DNA from: Ailanthus altissimus
Lineage: Eukaryota; Streptophyta; Magnoliopsida; Sapindales; Simaroubaceae
Length of the DNA: 64,000 nucleotides
NCBI GenBank assembly: GCA_946807835.1
Contig: OX327691.1
Coordinates: 14,869,688 to 14,933,687 of the forward strand
Direction: 5' to 3'
Notes under the pieces: generated by a model
The model's input: only the letters and a program-made list of their open reading frames with translations
Told to the model about the DNA's origin: nothing
The model's database searches: none
Shown: piece by piece, positions 52,947-64,000 of the stretch
Layout of the letters: the number at the start of each line of letters is the position of its first letter
Position numbering within the stretch: the first letter of the stretch is position 1
Program-made: the position numbers and the translations under genes

Positions 52947-53153
52947 CCATATTTTCTGAGCAGCAGCATCTTCCAAAATAACAGCAATAGCTTTATGGTC
53001 CTGCAGTTTAATTCAGAAGAAGTGAGAATAGATGAAAAAGGGAATAATTTACGAGAATAGATGCAAAAAGCGTACCTTCAATTCACTAAGATCATTATCT
53101 CTATTATGTTCACGTCTTAGCTTCTCAATCAACATTTGCCCCTTACACTCAAT
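52947..53153 (-). CDS. Two probable exons of an unrecognised coiled-coil protein (partial)
   Basis: Minus strand: an exon 53076-53153 (26 codons, TAG acceptor above, GTACGC donor below) reads IECKGQMLIEKLRREHNRDN and on to LSELK. A 75-base intron ending CTGCAG follows. The next exon from 53000 reads DHKAIAVILEDAAAQKIWVV and may end at a GTAAAC near 52950. The frame stays open across the junction. The charged helical text suggests a coiled coil. I do not recognise the protein. Other exons could lie at 54.9-55.6 kb or be lost; it may be a gene fragment. Confidence 0.35.
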
Positions 53154-53349
53154 CTAAAATCGGGAATAAAAAATCTTACGCATCATATAAAGTACAAAGT
53201 ATACATACAAAAATCTATAATATATTCACCTTGCCTTAATTGCAAGAACAATTTTGAAAAAAATTGTTATATCTATTTTAAATTAGTAACAAAAAGGTAT
53301 AAAAAAATTAATTTGTTTGTAAATTTTTAATGAATGTTCTTTGTTAAAC

Positions 53350-54800
53350 CAATAAATTTTTTATATTGTATCTTCAACTAATGGACTACTCGTGTAGATA
53401 AATTGATTAATTATAAAAGATCTAATTTTTGTGTTTTGAATTTTTTTTTCTATAAAAAATTCATCCCAAAGAGAAGCACAAACTTTTTTCACATATCTTG
53501 TGAATTCAATAATAAAGTCTCTAAATACCATATTTATAGTATATGTGTACTTGTTTATCTAAACTCCAAATTCTAATTGAATTAGGATCAAATAATATTT
53601 TTATATTATTTTAATTTAAATAATTAAAATGATAAATTCTTATTAAATAAGGATTAAGATAATATCTAATATTATCTTTGATTAAAAAATCAAACTATCT
53701 AATTTAAATAAATAATCTAATTATTTATTAAATTTCACAACTATTTTAAATTGGGTTAAAAATTGATTGAGCCCAATAAATTTAATCAAATTAAACATGG
53801 GTCAACAAAATTAATTAATTGATCCTAATAAGTTTAATCAAATTAAACTTGAGTCAATTAATATTTTAGATCTAACAATTAACGTATAGTCTATTTTAGT
53901 GTTTTATGGAGCTAGCATGAGGACTTGATGGACTTATAAATTTAAGCTTCAATAAATAAAATCATTTGATTAAAACTCTTTAATTCATGTGATTTTATTT
54001 ATTGACTTTATATTACTCCACTTAAAAGATAAAGCTAAACTCTTAATTTTGTAGATAAATTATAAAATAGAAAACTGTATTTATCCATTTAATAATCCTT
54101 TCATATAGATTAATCCTCCACAAGTGTTTATAATTAGAGTTAAGTTGAGTATCCATTAGAGTTAAGTTAAGTGTTTATTATTTTATTTAACCCTAAAAGA
54201 AAACTAAGTGCTCATTTTGTTCAAGACCAGAATCATTTATCAAGTGAATAACTTATTTAACTTTTTCTCAGAATGAGTGAATTTCATATCTGTGAGAAAT
54301 GCTCTCAGCTATTCATTTTATTATATCTATAAAATACTTAATAATTGGCTGAAACTATTTTACAATCTTTCCCTTGTAGATTAATAAACATAACTCAATA
54401 AATAAAAATTTATTAATCACTCATGATTAAGATTAATTCATATATAATTATATTGTAATAAAATAAATTCTATTTATTAATAGAGATTAATAGAATTAAT
54501 TTTATCATGATCTGATTCTTTATAATCAATATTATACAAAATGTCTTCATTTTTTATTTCATCACATAAAATGATTCAGAGAAGACCATTGTATACAATA
54601 TATAAATGAACCGCACTTATAGTTTATTAAATGAAGTTTTCGTCTTCATTTAGACTACAGACTAGTTTAAATTATTATGTTTAAACTTAATTCTCTTATA
54701 TATAATGATGATATACTACATTTAAGGTTACATGTAATAATCATAGAATTTCATGATATTTGAATAAAAATAATTAAAATGGTTATATATAAAATTAAAT
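53350..54800 (-). other. AT-rich block, possibly an LTR (minus) of an unclassified element
   Basis: On the minus strand a TATA box TATAAATATGG near 53540 is followed by TTTAGAGACTTTATTATTGA and a leader-like stretch. Upstream is about 1.2 kb of AT-rich DNA with short direct repeats such as GAGTTAAGTTGAGTATCCATTA and GAGTTAAGTTAAGTGTTTATTA near 54137-54180. Ends and a second copy were not found. No coding region. Confidence 0.3.
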
Positions 54801-56380
54801 GAATAACATCTATTTTTAATTTTTAATAGTATTTAAATATAAATAATCGTGTTTTAAAGGCATACTCCCAACTCCACTTTCTTTGTAATGACTTTGCCTG
54901 TAACACACAGCACAACCATTTACTATATTCTCTTTGCAAGTATATACCTGCTAGAAAACAAATTTGATACACCACACACTTTTCAAATGGAACAAATTAA
55001 TTCCGTCTATAAATTCTTTTTATTATCATTTCTTTACGCATCAGTGAACAAATATTCTTTAGAAATGAAGATCAATTAGTTCAAAAACCTTACCCCCAAC
55101 TCCAGTCTTCTTCTTGTAAGACAAGCCATAGCCCACTTATGATAATTGGCACCTAAAATTACTCTCAAAATGGTCACTCTGCACATATGTAATAAGCTCG
55201 AATTCAATAACATATTACACATTCTAAAAGGATATAAAAAATAAATAAATAAATAACCTAAAAATTACATTTACCGATTGTCTTCTATAATTCCAGTATT
55301 CAAACCATCTTGTAAACACTTTAGATTCTAATTCACTATATTTAGCTAGTATATCTCCCAATATATTATATGTTAACACATTGAAAATTTATCAGTCTTT
55401 GTTTTCTCTTCATATTTCCTTCACTTGGACCATCCTATGTCATGGGTAAGAAGAAAACATATCTATGATAGTATCTATTATTATACTTGCAGTTCTAGTG
55501 AGAAGAAAATTTGTACCAGCATCTATAGCATATGCCTCGAATTTTTGGTACGAGCAAATATCTGTTTCTTGAGATGTGTAATTTTTGGATTTGCTTAAGC
55601 AAACTTCATCCTCAATGTTCTACCAATTTTTAATTCTACTTTTGCATATATGAATATAAAATTTAGCCGCAAATACACCCTGTATTGACGTAAAATTGTA
55701 ATTCTGATAATCGATGCAAGGCTGCATAGAACATAAAAACTAATGCATTTTTTATATTACAAATATTTTTTCACTGAGGCATAATTATTTCTTCTACAAA
55801 CTTGGTAAAAGATTATCTTCCTGTATGATTTGTAGCATTTTATATCTCGAAATTGCACTAACAAACGCTATCTGTTACAGCAAAATTGTTCTTCTAAAAT
55901 AGGTAGAAGAACTAAACAAGAAATCATCAAGATTCCGGCCACAGTTAATATCTTTAAATTAAAAACTATCATTCTGTAGAGATCATTAAAACTGAAATAA
56001 GAAGAGTAAAAGTAAGATACTATTTAAATTAAAAGAATCAAACTTTAGAGGTCACTAAAACTAAAAAATTAAGAAGCAAAATTAAGATACAATTTACAAT
56101 GGAGGTTATATTCGGGAATGCTTGGAAGGGGGTGCAAAAGGATGACTCTAATTAAAGGTTTCATGCTCAACCTTTTTACGGGAACGATGGAGAAGAGGAA
56201 ATTGTTAAGTCAATGGCAGTTGGCTTTCCATTCTCTGGCTACTTTCAACCATGGATTCAAAGAGATTTTGTAAAGGAGGAGGGCAAGTTCTTTCAAGAAA
56301 GTAGTTATTTTAACAGTAAAGAATAAAATATAAAATAGGAAAATAAACGGAAAAATTACCTTGTGTCATATTTAATTCGC
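54801..56380. other. Possible exon fragments, none recognised
   Basis: Minus-strand stretches with coding-like text include NIEDEVCLSKSKNYTSQETD near 55600 and ESKVFTRWFEYWNYRRQS near 55300, the latter ending at a GTAAATG donor-like site. On the plus strand 56158-56326 is open (FHAQPFYGNDGEEEIVKSMA and on to a TAA). None forms a continuous gene, and none was identified. They may be remains of one or more broken genes. Confidence 0.25.
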
Positions 56381-56400
56381 TCGTAAATATGACAATTCAA

Positions 56401-56477
56401 GTAAACGAATTGTATTTGTGTCATATTAATATAAGGTATTAATAAATTTTTATCATATTTATATACAATTCGTTTAC
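56401..56477. repeat. Inverted repeat with 15-base perfect arms
   Basis: GTAAACGAATTGTAT at 56401-56415 is mirrored exactly at 56463-56477, with a 47-base AT-rich loop. Confidence 0.8.
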
Positions 56478-56653
56478 ATAAATAAATCAGACACTCAAAC
56501 ATAAATCTAATTCGTTTAATATGTGAATTATATGATACGATATGATTAGACACATAAATAAATAGATCAAATTAAATTCTTTTACATAATTATACATAAT
56601 TCGATTCGTTTATAATTATATTCGTTTAAACAAACAATAACATCAAATTTGAT

Positions 56654-56737
56654 TCGTTTACACGAGTATTCAATTCGTTTATACAAGTATTCGATTTGTT
56701 TATACCAGTATTCGATTCGTTTTCACGGATATTCAAT
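56654..56737. repeat. Four tandem copies of a 21-base unit
   Basis: Units such as TCGTTTACACGAGTATTCAAT begin at 56654, 56675, 56696 and 56717, with one to several changes between copies. The ATTCGTTTA word also occurs in the inverted repeat just upstream. Confidence 0.85.
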
Positions 56738-58304
56738 TCACTTAAGTTACAATAAATAAATTTTAAAATTACATAAACAAAAGTATGAATACATCTAATA
56801 AATAAATTATTCTAAAATATAATTAAAAAATTAAAATTCATCTCACATATTTAAGAAAAAAATTTATCATTCATCAAATTTACTTAAACTATAACTAACA
56901 TATTATAATAAAATAAAAACATTCAAAATAAGTGATGAATCCATATGTTCTGTATCGAATTATAGAAAGAAAAAAAAATTCAGCAAAACAACCGTTTAAT
57001 AGCAGCGCAACAGCAAGAAACAACATCAAATTATTAACATAAGAATTAAATGATCATTTTGCAAAATATTGACATTTACTTATTTGCATTACCCTCAATC
57101 CCATTTTTGTTTTATTTGATACTATTTGCTGACTTGATATCCCTCTTAACTGGACGAAATTGAAGGATTGATTTCATCCGAGGAAAGAGAGGTCACAATG
57201 GCTAGATAATTTACTGCACACAACCATTAATCTTTCTAAAATAACAATTAATCATATATAAAAACTAATATTCCATTTTCTATCAATAATTATAAATTTA
57301 ATGCAATAACATATTCATTATAAATAAATAAAAGAAAGGCCACTCATAGTTAACAATTTTGAAACTTCTACTTTTGGCATCTTATTGTCTATTTTCATTC
57401 TTCTTTCTCTGGAATCTCTTCCTTCTCATTTCATTCTTCTCCTCTTGAATCTCTTCCTTATCCTTCTTTTCTCTAGTTTTTTTCCTCTCTCTTTCCCCTC
57501 TTCTCTTCTCTTCTCTTCTCTTCCTCTCCGACTCGTTCTCTCTCCCTCCCTTTTCTTTTTTTCTCTCCCTCGTCTCAAGATCTTTTTCTCTTTTTTTTTC
57601 TCAACTCAAGATAAGTCAACTGAAAAAACAAAAACAACATTTTCTTTTTTTACACCAACTTTTTAATTTTTTTTTTCTTTTTCACTCAAACTTTTCAAAT
57701 TTTTTCGCAAAATGGGTCCTATTTTTAAAAATATAAAGTATATAATAATATTATTAACCCCCACAAGTCTAATAATATTTAATTCAATAATAGTGTGTCT
57801 TAAACGAATTTATAAATTATGAAATTCAAACACAATTAATAAATTAAATAACATAAATTCGACTTGTTTAAAAAATTGTGTCAATTTTTCTTTATTTATA
57901 TTCACATAAAGTGTGTCAAATAATCGTATCAGTAATCTATTTTACCACCCATATTTACCCTACTCAAATTAATTCAATTGGAATTTATTAAAATTTTCTT
58001 TTTCTTTTCTTTTTTTTTTTTTGGATAAAAGGATTTTATGAAACTTTATCTACTTATTTTTGGAATAAAGGATTTTTTGTGAAATGTGATCGGAACGAAA
58101 TTCACTAGCTGGTATAAGTGGATAGATAGATGGTTATTAAAAGCCATAAAAAAAAATTTCTTGAAAAACTTAGTTCAATACATATATATTTTTACAATAC
58201 AGCAGATTAAATTTCGATTCATCTTATTTTAAAATTTAAAAATAATGTAAACATTTTAATTGCCACACTATTTTATTGAAGTGGTTCGATTTATTTTGTC
58301 CTGA
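56738..58304. other. No gene; AT-rich DNA with a pyrimidine tract
   Basis: Nothing coding is recognised. About 57385-57605 is a strongly CT-rich stretch, including five TCTTC units near 57500-57525. Elsewhere the sequence is AT-rich. Confidence 0.5.
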
Positions 58305-58560
58305 CATATAATTCAGTCTAATTCAATATTAAAATTAAAATTTTGATTTAATTCAATCTAATTCAATTATAGAAAAAATTTAATCAAATAAAAAACTTGG
58401 CATATAATTAGTCTAATTCAATATTAAAATAAAAATTTTGATTTAATTCAATTATGAAAAAAATTCAATCAAATCAAACTTGGCATATAATTCAGTCTAA
58501 TTCAATATTAAAAATGAAATTTTGATTTAAATTCAATTATAAAAAAAATTAAGTCAATAG
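58305..58560. repeat. Three tandem copies of an 83-96 base AT-rich unit
   Basis: Copies start at 58305, 58401 and 58484, each opening CATATAATT and containing GTCTAATTCAATATTAAAA and ATTTTGATTTAA. Confidence 0.85.
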
Positions 58561-58740
58561 TCTTACTCGATTTGCAAGTCAAGTAAGTCTAAAAAATTTA
58601 ATAAAAAATACTAGTCTTACTCAATTTGTAAGTCGAGTAAGTCAGTAGTCTTACTCGACTCAAGTTTAGTAAGTCTAGAAAGTCTAATGAAAAATTACTA
58701 GTATTACTCAACCTGCCAGTCAAAGTCACTAAATTTAGAC
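58561..58740. repeat. Short repeats around AGTCTTACTCGA / AAGTCGAGTAAGTC
   Basis: The word TCTTACTC with its near-complement GAGTAAG recurs at about 58562, 58615 and 58648, alternating with AAAAATACTAGT-like text. It links the arrays on either side. Confidence 0.6.
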
Positions 58741-58761
58741 ATGATTTCTTACACTACCTTG

Positions 58762-59180
58762 ACTACAAAGTCTAGTAAGTTTGGCATTGCTCAACTTTCT
58801 CGATTGAAAAGTTTAGAAAATCTACCACCAAGATTAATAAATAAAGTTTATAATTCTAGTAAGTCTGATATTGTTAATACTCAACTTTCTCAACTACCAA
58901 ATATAGCAATTACAATATTTTAGTTACCAAAGTCTAAATTAGGTTTAATAATTGTAGTAAGCCTACCACCAGGATTAGTGATTGTAGTTAGTAATCTAGT
59001 AAATTTGATATTGTGGATACTTGACTTTCTCAACTACCACAATTGTTATATTTTGGTTACTAAAGTTTATATTAAGTTTAGTAAACCTACACCAAGATTA
59101 ATGAGTGTAGTTTGTAATTCTAATAAATCTGATATTGTAAATACTTTGACTTTCTCAACTACCAAGTGTATTATTCCCTA
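58762..59180. repeat. Tandem array of a 124-141 base unit, about three and a half copies
   Basis: Copies start at 58822 (CTACCACCAAGATTAAT), 58963 and 59087, with a partial copy before 58822. Each contains GTAA(G/T)TCTGATATTGT and ACTTTCTCAACTACCA. Copies differ at many positions, so the array is old. Confidence 0.8.
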
Positions 59181-59379
59181 TTAGAAATTTAGAATATCCT
59201 TCAAATCACCATAATATCTAGAACCTTCTACCCTCTATCAAATTTCTCTTGTATTTATACATAATGCTTATGGATTTATTTTTATTTGGTAAGAAGTGTC
59301 ACACCTAGAAAATATTTTCAGGAGAAAGGATTTCATTAGCCTGCCAGCCCTATTTAACACCCAATGGGTTCAAGAAAAT

Positions 59380-61890
59380 AGGGATTACAAGTTTGAAGCT
59401 TATGACAGCAAAGGTTTGAAGATTCCAACTTCAACAACTTATGTATAGTTGCTTGAGAAAGTTTCTGAGTGCATTGGATTGGAAGCCTTCCAATTCGATA
59501 TAAAGATGCAGTTCCGATTCAATTCAACAAATCATATACCACCTATGACAATTAGTTACGATGGAGACGTGGAGATCTTTCTTGAAGAAAATAACAACAT
59601 AATTCCATTCATAACTTCGTTGTGCATCACCTATGAAAGAAAAAGGAAACCCTGTGTTTCAGACTTCTAGTTTGGGCATGAGGGTAACTGATTGCGTCAG
59701 TCTTCATGAGAACAAAATTTTGTTTACCTGAACCATTTGTCACCATCCCTCTATAACCAAGAACTGTAACTAGTAGATGTAGGTGTTGAATTTGTTGATA
59801 TATATTTCGGCAACGAAGATATTTTAGCTGAAGAATTCGTGCCTGAGACGTGTCATGAGTATAAGCACGAAGTAGTCAATGTTCTCATTAATGGCATCTT
59901 GGATAAAGGCCTAATTATATTAATCCGGGTAATGTCATAATATGGGTGATCATTTGGATTCTAACAGTATCCCTGCATGTTGTAATTAAAAGAGTACAAC
60001 TAGCACATACTCCAACTCTATGAATATTATGTCAAGGGAAAATATTTGCGACAGCCATGATTTCTTTGTACCGAGTTACATGAGTCTAAGGAGCACATTC
60101 ACTCAAAACTTAGTCAACTTGCGCAGCAAAAACTGTTAAGAGTTCAAAGTGAAAATCTAGAAAAGATGTTCTCGCTGTTAGTTGCAAGAATGACAATTGA
60201 AAATGACGTCTTTGTTCATAGTTCCAATTACTTTAAGATTAAGAGTTATTTTAATGTGCATACCTGTTCATTAGAGATGTATGCAAAAGACCATTAACAA
60301 GCATCTTCTAAGCTTATTGCACATTTTATTAAATATAAGTATGATGGTTCCTCATCTACATATAGGCCCCCAGAAATCATTTGTGACGTTAAAAAGCATC
60401 TTGGGTATGATATTATCTACTATAAAGCATGGAGAGCTAATGAGAAGGCCGTAAATCGAGTAGGGATTCGCATGAAGAGTCCTTTCGATTGATCAAATTA
60501 TATTGTGCGGTGCTACAGCAAAAGAATCCTAGGACTAGAATTCGTTTTGAAGTTCGTTATAACAACAAGTTCAAATACTAGTTCATGGCAATCGGGTCTT
60601 GTCTTTGTGGTTTTAGTTCATTGATTAGGCCAGTCATTGTTGTTGATAATACCTTCTTGAAGGGTAAGTGCAAAGGAACCGTATTCGTTGCTACCTACAA
60701 AGATGGCAATAATTCAAAATTTTCTCTCACTCTTGGCATTGGTAATAGTGAGAATGACCCCTCTTGGGAACAGCTTTTGATGCAACTTAGTGATGCAATT
60801 GGCTAAAATATAGTTTGACCTTCATATTTGATCGAGCATTACCAAAGTTGTCCCTAACCCTAGCCATAAAACTTGTATGTATCACTTTGGCAAAATATCT
60901 GATCCCATTTTAAGAAAGTGAACTTACATGGTCTCTTCGAAAAAGCAACAAAAGAATATCGGGTGACTAAATTTAATCGTTATATAGTTGAGATTTCTTA
61001 AGTAAGTTCAAATGCTGCCAACTAACTTTTGAAAGTTGGGTACCATAAGTGGACCTGATATTATTTGATGAAAGACGCTATAGTATCATGGCTACAAACA
61101 TTGTCGAAAGCTTTAATGGTGTTCTAAAGTCTGCTCATGAAAAGCAAATATGCAAACTACTTGGTATCATTATAGAAAGGATTATTTTACAGTATTGGGA
61201 AGGTTTCAAAGGTATTGATAATGAGATTATTTGAAGCCATTAGATTAATAGTTAGATATAACCACTCTTAATTCTCTGATTTGATCCAACGATCTAAATT
61301 ATTTTTGATATCATAATGAAATTTTAATTCCAGTGTCATAAAATGACCCTTATAGAAAAGTTGATTAGTTGATTTTGTGAACGATGTGAACTAGCTGTGA
61401 ATACAGCAACTCACCTCACAAACTAGGTTGAAGCTGAACTCCAACAAAAACTCAATGAATGTAGTTCTAAGTCCTCTCACTTAACACTCGTGAATTCCTA
61501 GTTAAAGATGGAAATTTTAGATGGTCATATCAACATGCACGGACGAAGTTGCACATGTTGACAGTCTTAACTCGAACAGTTACAATGTGTGCATGTAGCT
61601 GTGTGCAAGTTTCGAAGTTATCCCTCTATTAGTTGTGCTCTCATTACTACACGACTGACGCCTGGGTTGCTGCATGCAGAGACCATCTACTCTATTGGTC
61701 CTCCCAAAACTTGGTAAGTAGCGGATGATATCCATTAAGGTGGCCCCCCAGTTAAAATACTTTCAACTCGTCGTCCGAAAAATAAAAGGATTTCGCCCAA
61801 TGGTGAACCAAAAAAGGTCGTAAATGTGGTCGGTGTGGAGAAACGGGACATAACCGCCGAACATGTAAATTCACAAATTCATTGCCGTCA
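59380..61890 (+). pseudogene. MuDR-type (MULE) transposase, inactivated
   Basis: Plus-strand fragments follow the order of a Mutator-like transposase. The N-terminal MuDR domain is near 59450-59670. The plant MuDR transposase segment with YFKIKSYFNVHTC is near 60230 and YKAWRANEKAV near 60420. The MULE catalytic domain begins VVDNTFLKGKCKGTVFVAT near 60630 and continues into SENDPSWEQLL. Then come a NIVESFNGVLKSA segment near 61100, a degenerate SWIM zinc site (CAC...CSH, about 61590-61650), and an intact CX2CX4HX4C knuckle (CGRCGETGHNRRTC, about 61828-61869). Many stops and shifts lie between the pieces. The enzyme would move DNA transposons; this copy is dead. Terminal inverted repeats were not located. 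Confidence 0.88.
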
Positions 61891-61936
61891 CAAGAACCTG
61901 CATATCCATTGCTGTCCCAAGAAACTGCAGCTATAG

Positions 61937-62276
61937 ATGGACAAAACTAGTACTTTCTTCATAGGTGCAGACCTCAATGAATGTAGTTCTTTCCAGGTGC
62001 TGAAATCGGGTGTGGGCAGGTGCATAAGCTGCGGATCAAGAGCTGATCTGGTCGAGTACAAGAAGGTTTTTAAATTGTTGTGTGGAAATGGCCAGGCAAA
62101 GAGCCCGCTATGTATGGTAATAACTGTAATCTCTTTTTTCCTCCGACTTTTTCTAAGTCTGATAAGGAGTTTTGCCACCATCGTCTGTCGTTTCTGATGT
62201 TTTGAGGTGTCGTTCTTGTGATCGAGTTGTTGAACTCGACTTCAGCTTCTGCCCCTACTGGAGTTCTGCTCTGTAA
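61937..62276 (+). pseudogene. Zinc-ribbon domain protein, frameshifted copy
   Basis: Three consecutive frames give parts of one plant zinc-ribbon protein. First is VLKSGVGRCISCGSRADLVE followed by YKKVFKLL from the ATG at 61937. Next, after a shift near 62078, is VWKWPGKEPAMYGNNCNLFF. Last, after a shift near 62175, is VVSDVLRCRSCDRVVELDFS followed by FCPYWSSAL and a TAA at 62274-62276. Relatives, as I remember them, end CPFCGSAL or CPYCGSAL, so the last zinc ligand has become Trp. No intron interrupts the match, so this could be a processed copy, but the parent's exon structure is not known to me. It lies 50 bases after the MULE remnant. Confidence 0.7.
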
Positions 62277-63127
62277 TTTTAAATTTTGGGTAGTTGTGTT
62301 GGCAGTTGCTGGCTTTTATAAATTTAGTTTTGAGTTGAGATGATACTTTTTATGATAAACAAAATGGTTCTTTTATTTCGGTGACCATTTGATCAAATGG
62401 GATTCATCTGTTTGTTATTAATCGATTATGGAGAACCTTTTTCCACATCAAAAAAAGAGCTAGATCTTGAGCTTGTGCTTCCTTTGTTCACAATTGGAAA
62501 TTAGAGTAATATATGCAATTGCTTCTGGAAGTGATTGATTATTCCCGTCTTTAATTTTTATTGTTTCCCCTTTTCTTTTTTGGCACAAATTATTATAATA
62601 ATTTTCTTTTCCTTTTTCCTTTTCTGCAATGCCTAATGGCAACAGGCCCATGTCTATGGAAACTGATCTTGATTGCGTGCAAAGTATCAGTAATGTGAAC
62701 ATCAAACAAAAATCTGTTAATGACCGAGTTCGGAAACGTGAAAAATAGAGTAATTGCAAATTTTGGATTTTCATTTAAGTGATGCTATGATAAAACAGAG
62801 ATCACTCAGCAGCCAGGAGATTACATATCAAATGAAGAGGGGAAAAAATGACACTGTACAAAAAACAATGTACAGTTTCACTAATTACAAAACCTGCTTT
62901 TGTAGGTAAAGACTCTCTTCTCTGCCTCAGTTAAATTCACAGTTTCCGGGTGTCTCCTGGGTTTTCATCCAAGAGCACTAAAACCAAACTGCATAACTTT
63001 GCCAGCTAATACCAAACTGCACAACTTTTGCAAGCTAATGCACCCTTATTCGCCAAGTCTAGTCTGAGTGTGCAGCTGAGACTGAGAGTGTTGGTTGTGA
63101 GAAATCAATTTACTAGTTGAATGTAAT
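62277..63127. other. Intergenic DNA and 3' UTR of the Rieske oxygenase gene
   Basis: No gene seen. The part from about 62790 to 63127 is probably the 3' UTR of the minus-strand gene ending at 63128. Confidence 0.5.
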
Positions 63128-63785
63128 TTACATGGGTTTGCTGAAGGGTAATTGCTTAGCTCCTTGTTCCAATGCATTTCTCCATAATCGATATCTTACC
63201 CCTAGTTTGTCATAGCCTACAGGCAAATTCCAGACGTTTGCCCCATTGATCATTCGCTCTTGCTGGCCAATAACAAGTCGCAGATCCTCGTTCAACACCT
63301 GTGTTGATCATACTCCAGATATTAGACAAAGATTGCCAACAGAAAAAACAGAAATTTTGTAAGATTAGTACACAAGCTTGTGCCATGGACAATGAACTTT
63401 TGTTGTCAGAACTAAGCAGACACATGCCATAATGGTTAGCTTTATCTCCCATGAATCGTAAATGAAAAGTTACTATAGATGAACTTTTACCTGTTCAGCA
63501 AAATACCTCCATACATATTGCATAAAAGGAATATGCTTCAGCAAGGGAGCAAAATCCAGAGACATCCTGTACAATAGTCTTGTTTTTTTTGGTGAAGAAG
63601 GTAAGCAGACATGAAGTTGGTGAAGATGTGTGGCGCACTGTTGGGTGCTCTGTCCCTCCAATTTTCCAGGTTTTGAGATGCCAATAGTTGATAGCACCAT
63701 ACATGGTGGTCGAAATTCCATATCTATTGGATAAGGATCCCAGTATCCTTGGAGGCCAGATGCAGGAGTCAAAAATTTCACCAAG
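63128..63785 (-). CDS. CAO: Chlorophyllide a oxygenase-like Rieske oxygenase, last two exons (partial)
   Basis: Minus-strand exons 63491-63785 and 63128-63298 join in phase (GTAAAAG donor, CACAG acceptor) and end with TAA at 63130-63128. The text ([20 protein letters not shown]..., [59 protein letters not shown]) is the C-terminal catalytic part of the PAO/CAO/TIC55 class. I judge it closest to chlorophyllide a oxygenase, which makes chlorophyll b from chlorophyllide a in plastid thylakoids. The Rieske cluster and mononuclear-iron ligands lie in upstream exons beyond 64000, as does the transit peptide. The final residues read LPFSKPM. The frame is intact. TIC55 or another family member remains possible. 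Confidence 0.75.
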
Positions 63786-64000
63786 CTGAGAATTTATGCC
63801 ATGCGCAACACAAAGCAAGAAAGCAAGTCATTTCTTCTTGTTTTCAACAATTTGAAAGTAAAGACAGATCCTCACATTCCATGAAATTATAAAGAAGAAA
63901 AATGGGAAATTTTGAACTGAACAGCAATTATCTTTAACGGCTCCATCTTTCAAAAAGAAAACATTTACTTTGAAGATGATTATCAAAACCAATTAGCCCC
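63786..64000 (-). other. Intron of the Rieske oxygenase gene
   Basis: Upstream of the CAG acceptor at 63786-63788 no further exon is seen to the window edge, so this is presumed intron. Confidence 0.6.

Noticed and set aside
57385..57666. Leu/Ser/Phe-rich frame resembling membrane segments
   Set aside because: It is the translation of a pyrimidine tract.
63128..63785. Pheophorbide a oxygenase (PAO) itself
   Set aside because: The [14 protein letters not shown] and [11 protein letters not shown] text fits chlorophyllide a oxygenase better from memory; TIC55 remains a weaker alternative.

Overview
This is nuclear DNA of a flowering plant, most likely a eudicot: AT-rich, intron-containing genes with GT..AG junctions, plant gene families, and a heavy load of plant LTR retrotransposons and DNA transposons. 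The species cannot be read from the sequence. Repeats outnumber genes. I found no bacterial-type operon, no CRISPR array and no recognisable rRNA or tRNA gene.

Genes. Near the left edge, on the minus strand, is an exon of a small GNAT acetyltransferase relative (449-656) with an unresolved 5' end. Next is a complete three-exon gene for the V-ATPase proteolipid subunit c (2606-4912, minus; 165 residues). In the middle is a complete four-exon BTB/POZ-domain gene (30966-33324, plus; 326 residues). At the right edge are the last two exons of a Rieske oxygenase, best matched to chlorophyllide a oxygenase (63128-63785, minus), running out of the window. A frameshifted zinc-ribbon pseudogene (61937-62276, plus) lies next to it.

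Mobile DNA. From 6.6 to 16.9 kb is a complete, probably very young Ty3/gypsy chromovirus (6619-16923): two 2851-bp LTRs in perfect register, a CTTTA target duplication, one open gag-pol frame and all catalytic residues. It sits inside an older Ty1/copia remnant whose frame resumes on the far side. From 18.1 to 28.0 kb a second, decayed copia element (18606-27547, AGGGC duplication) has landed between the long inverted arms of a GC-rich foldback element. From about 36 to 49 kb is a stacked nest: a decayed Ty3/gypsy gag-protease piece, a minisatellite, and an antisense coiled-coil frame that has been cut by a copia solo LTR (39310-41441) and by a 7.1-kb hAT transposon (41509-48628, ATTCAAAC duplication). 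The hAT element itself carries a solo LTR of the young gypsy family (41911-44721). Another solo LTR of that family lies at 49979-52694 (GATTA duplication).

The right third (53-62 kb) is AT-rich. It holds LTR-like sequence, several short tandem arrays, a pyrimidine tract and a decayed MuDR-type transposase (59380-61890). The genes do not form a pathway together; they are islands between layers of nested insertions. The insertion order can be read from which target duplication lies inside which element, and this is the most informative content of the window. I did not find a convincing undescribed biological system. The best candidates for novelty are the antisense coiled-coil frame of the old gypsy element, the foldback element and the intronic hairpin of the V-ATPase gene.
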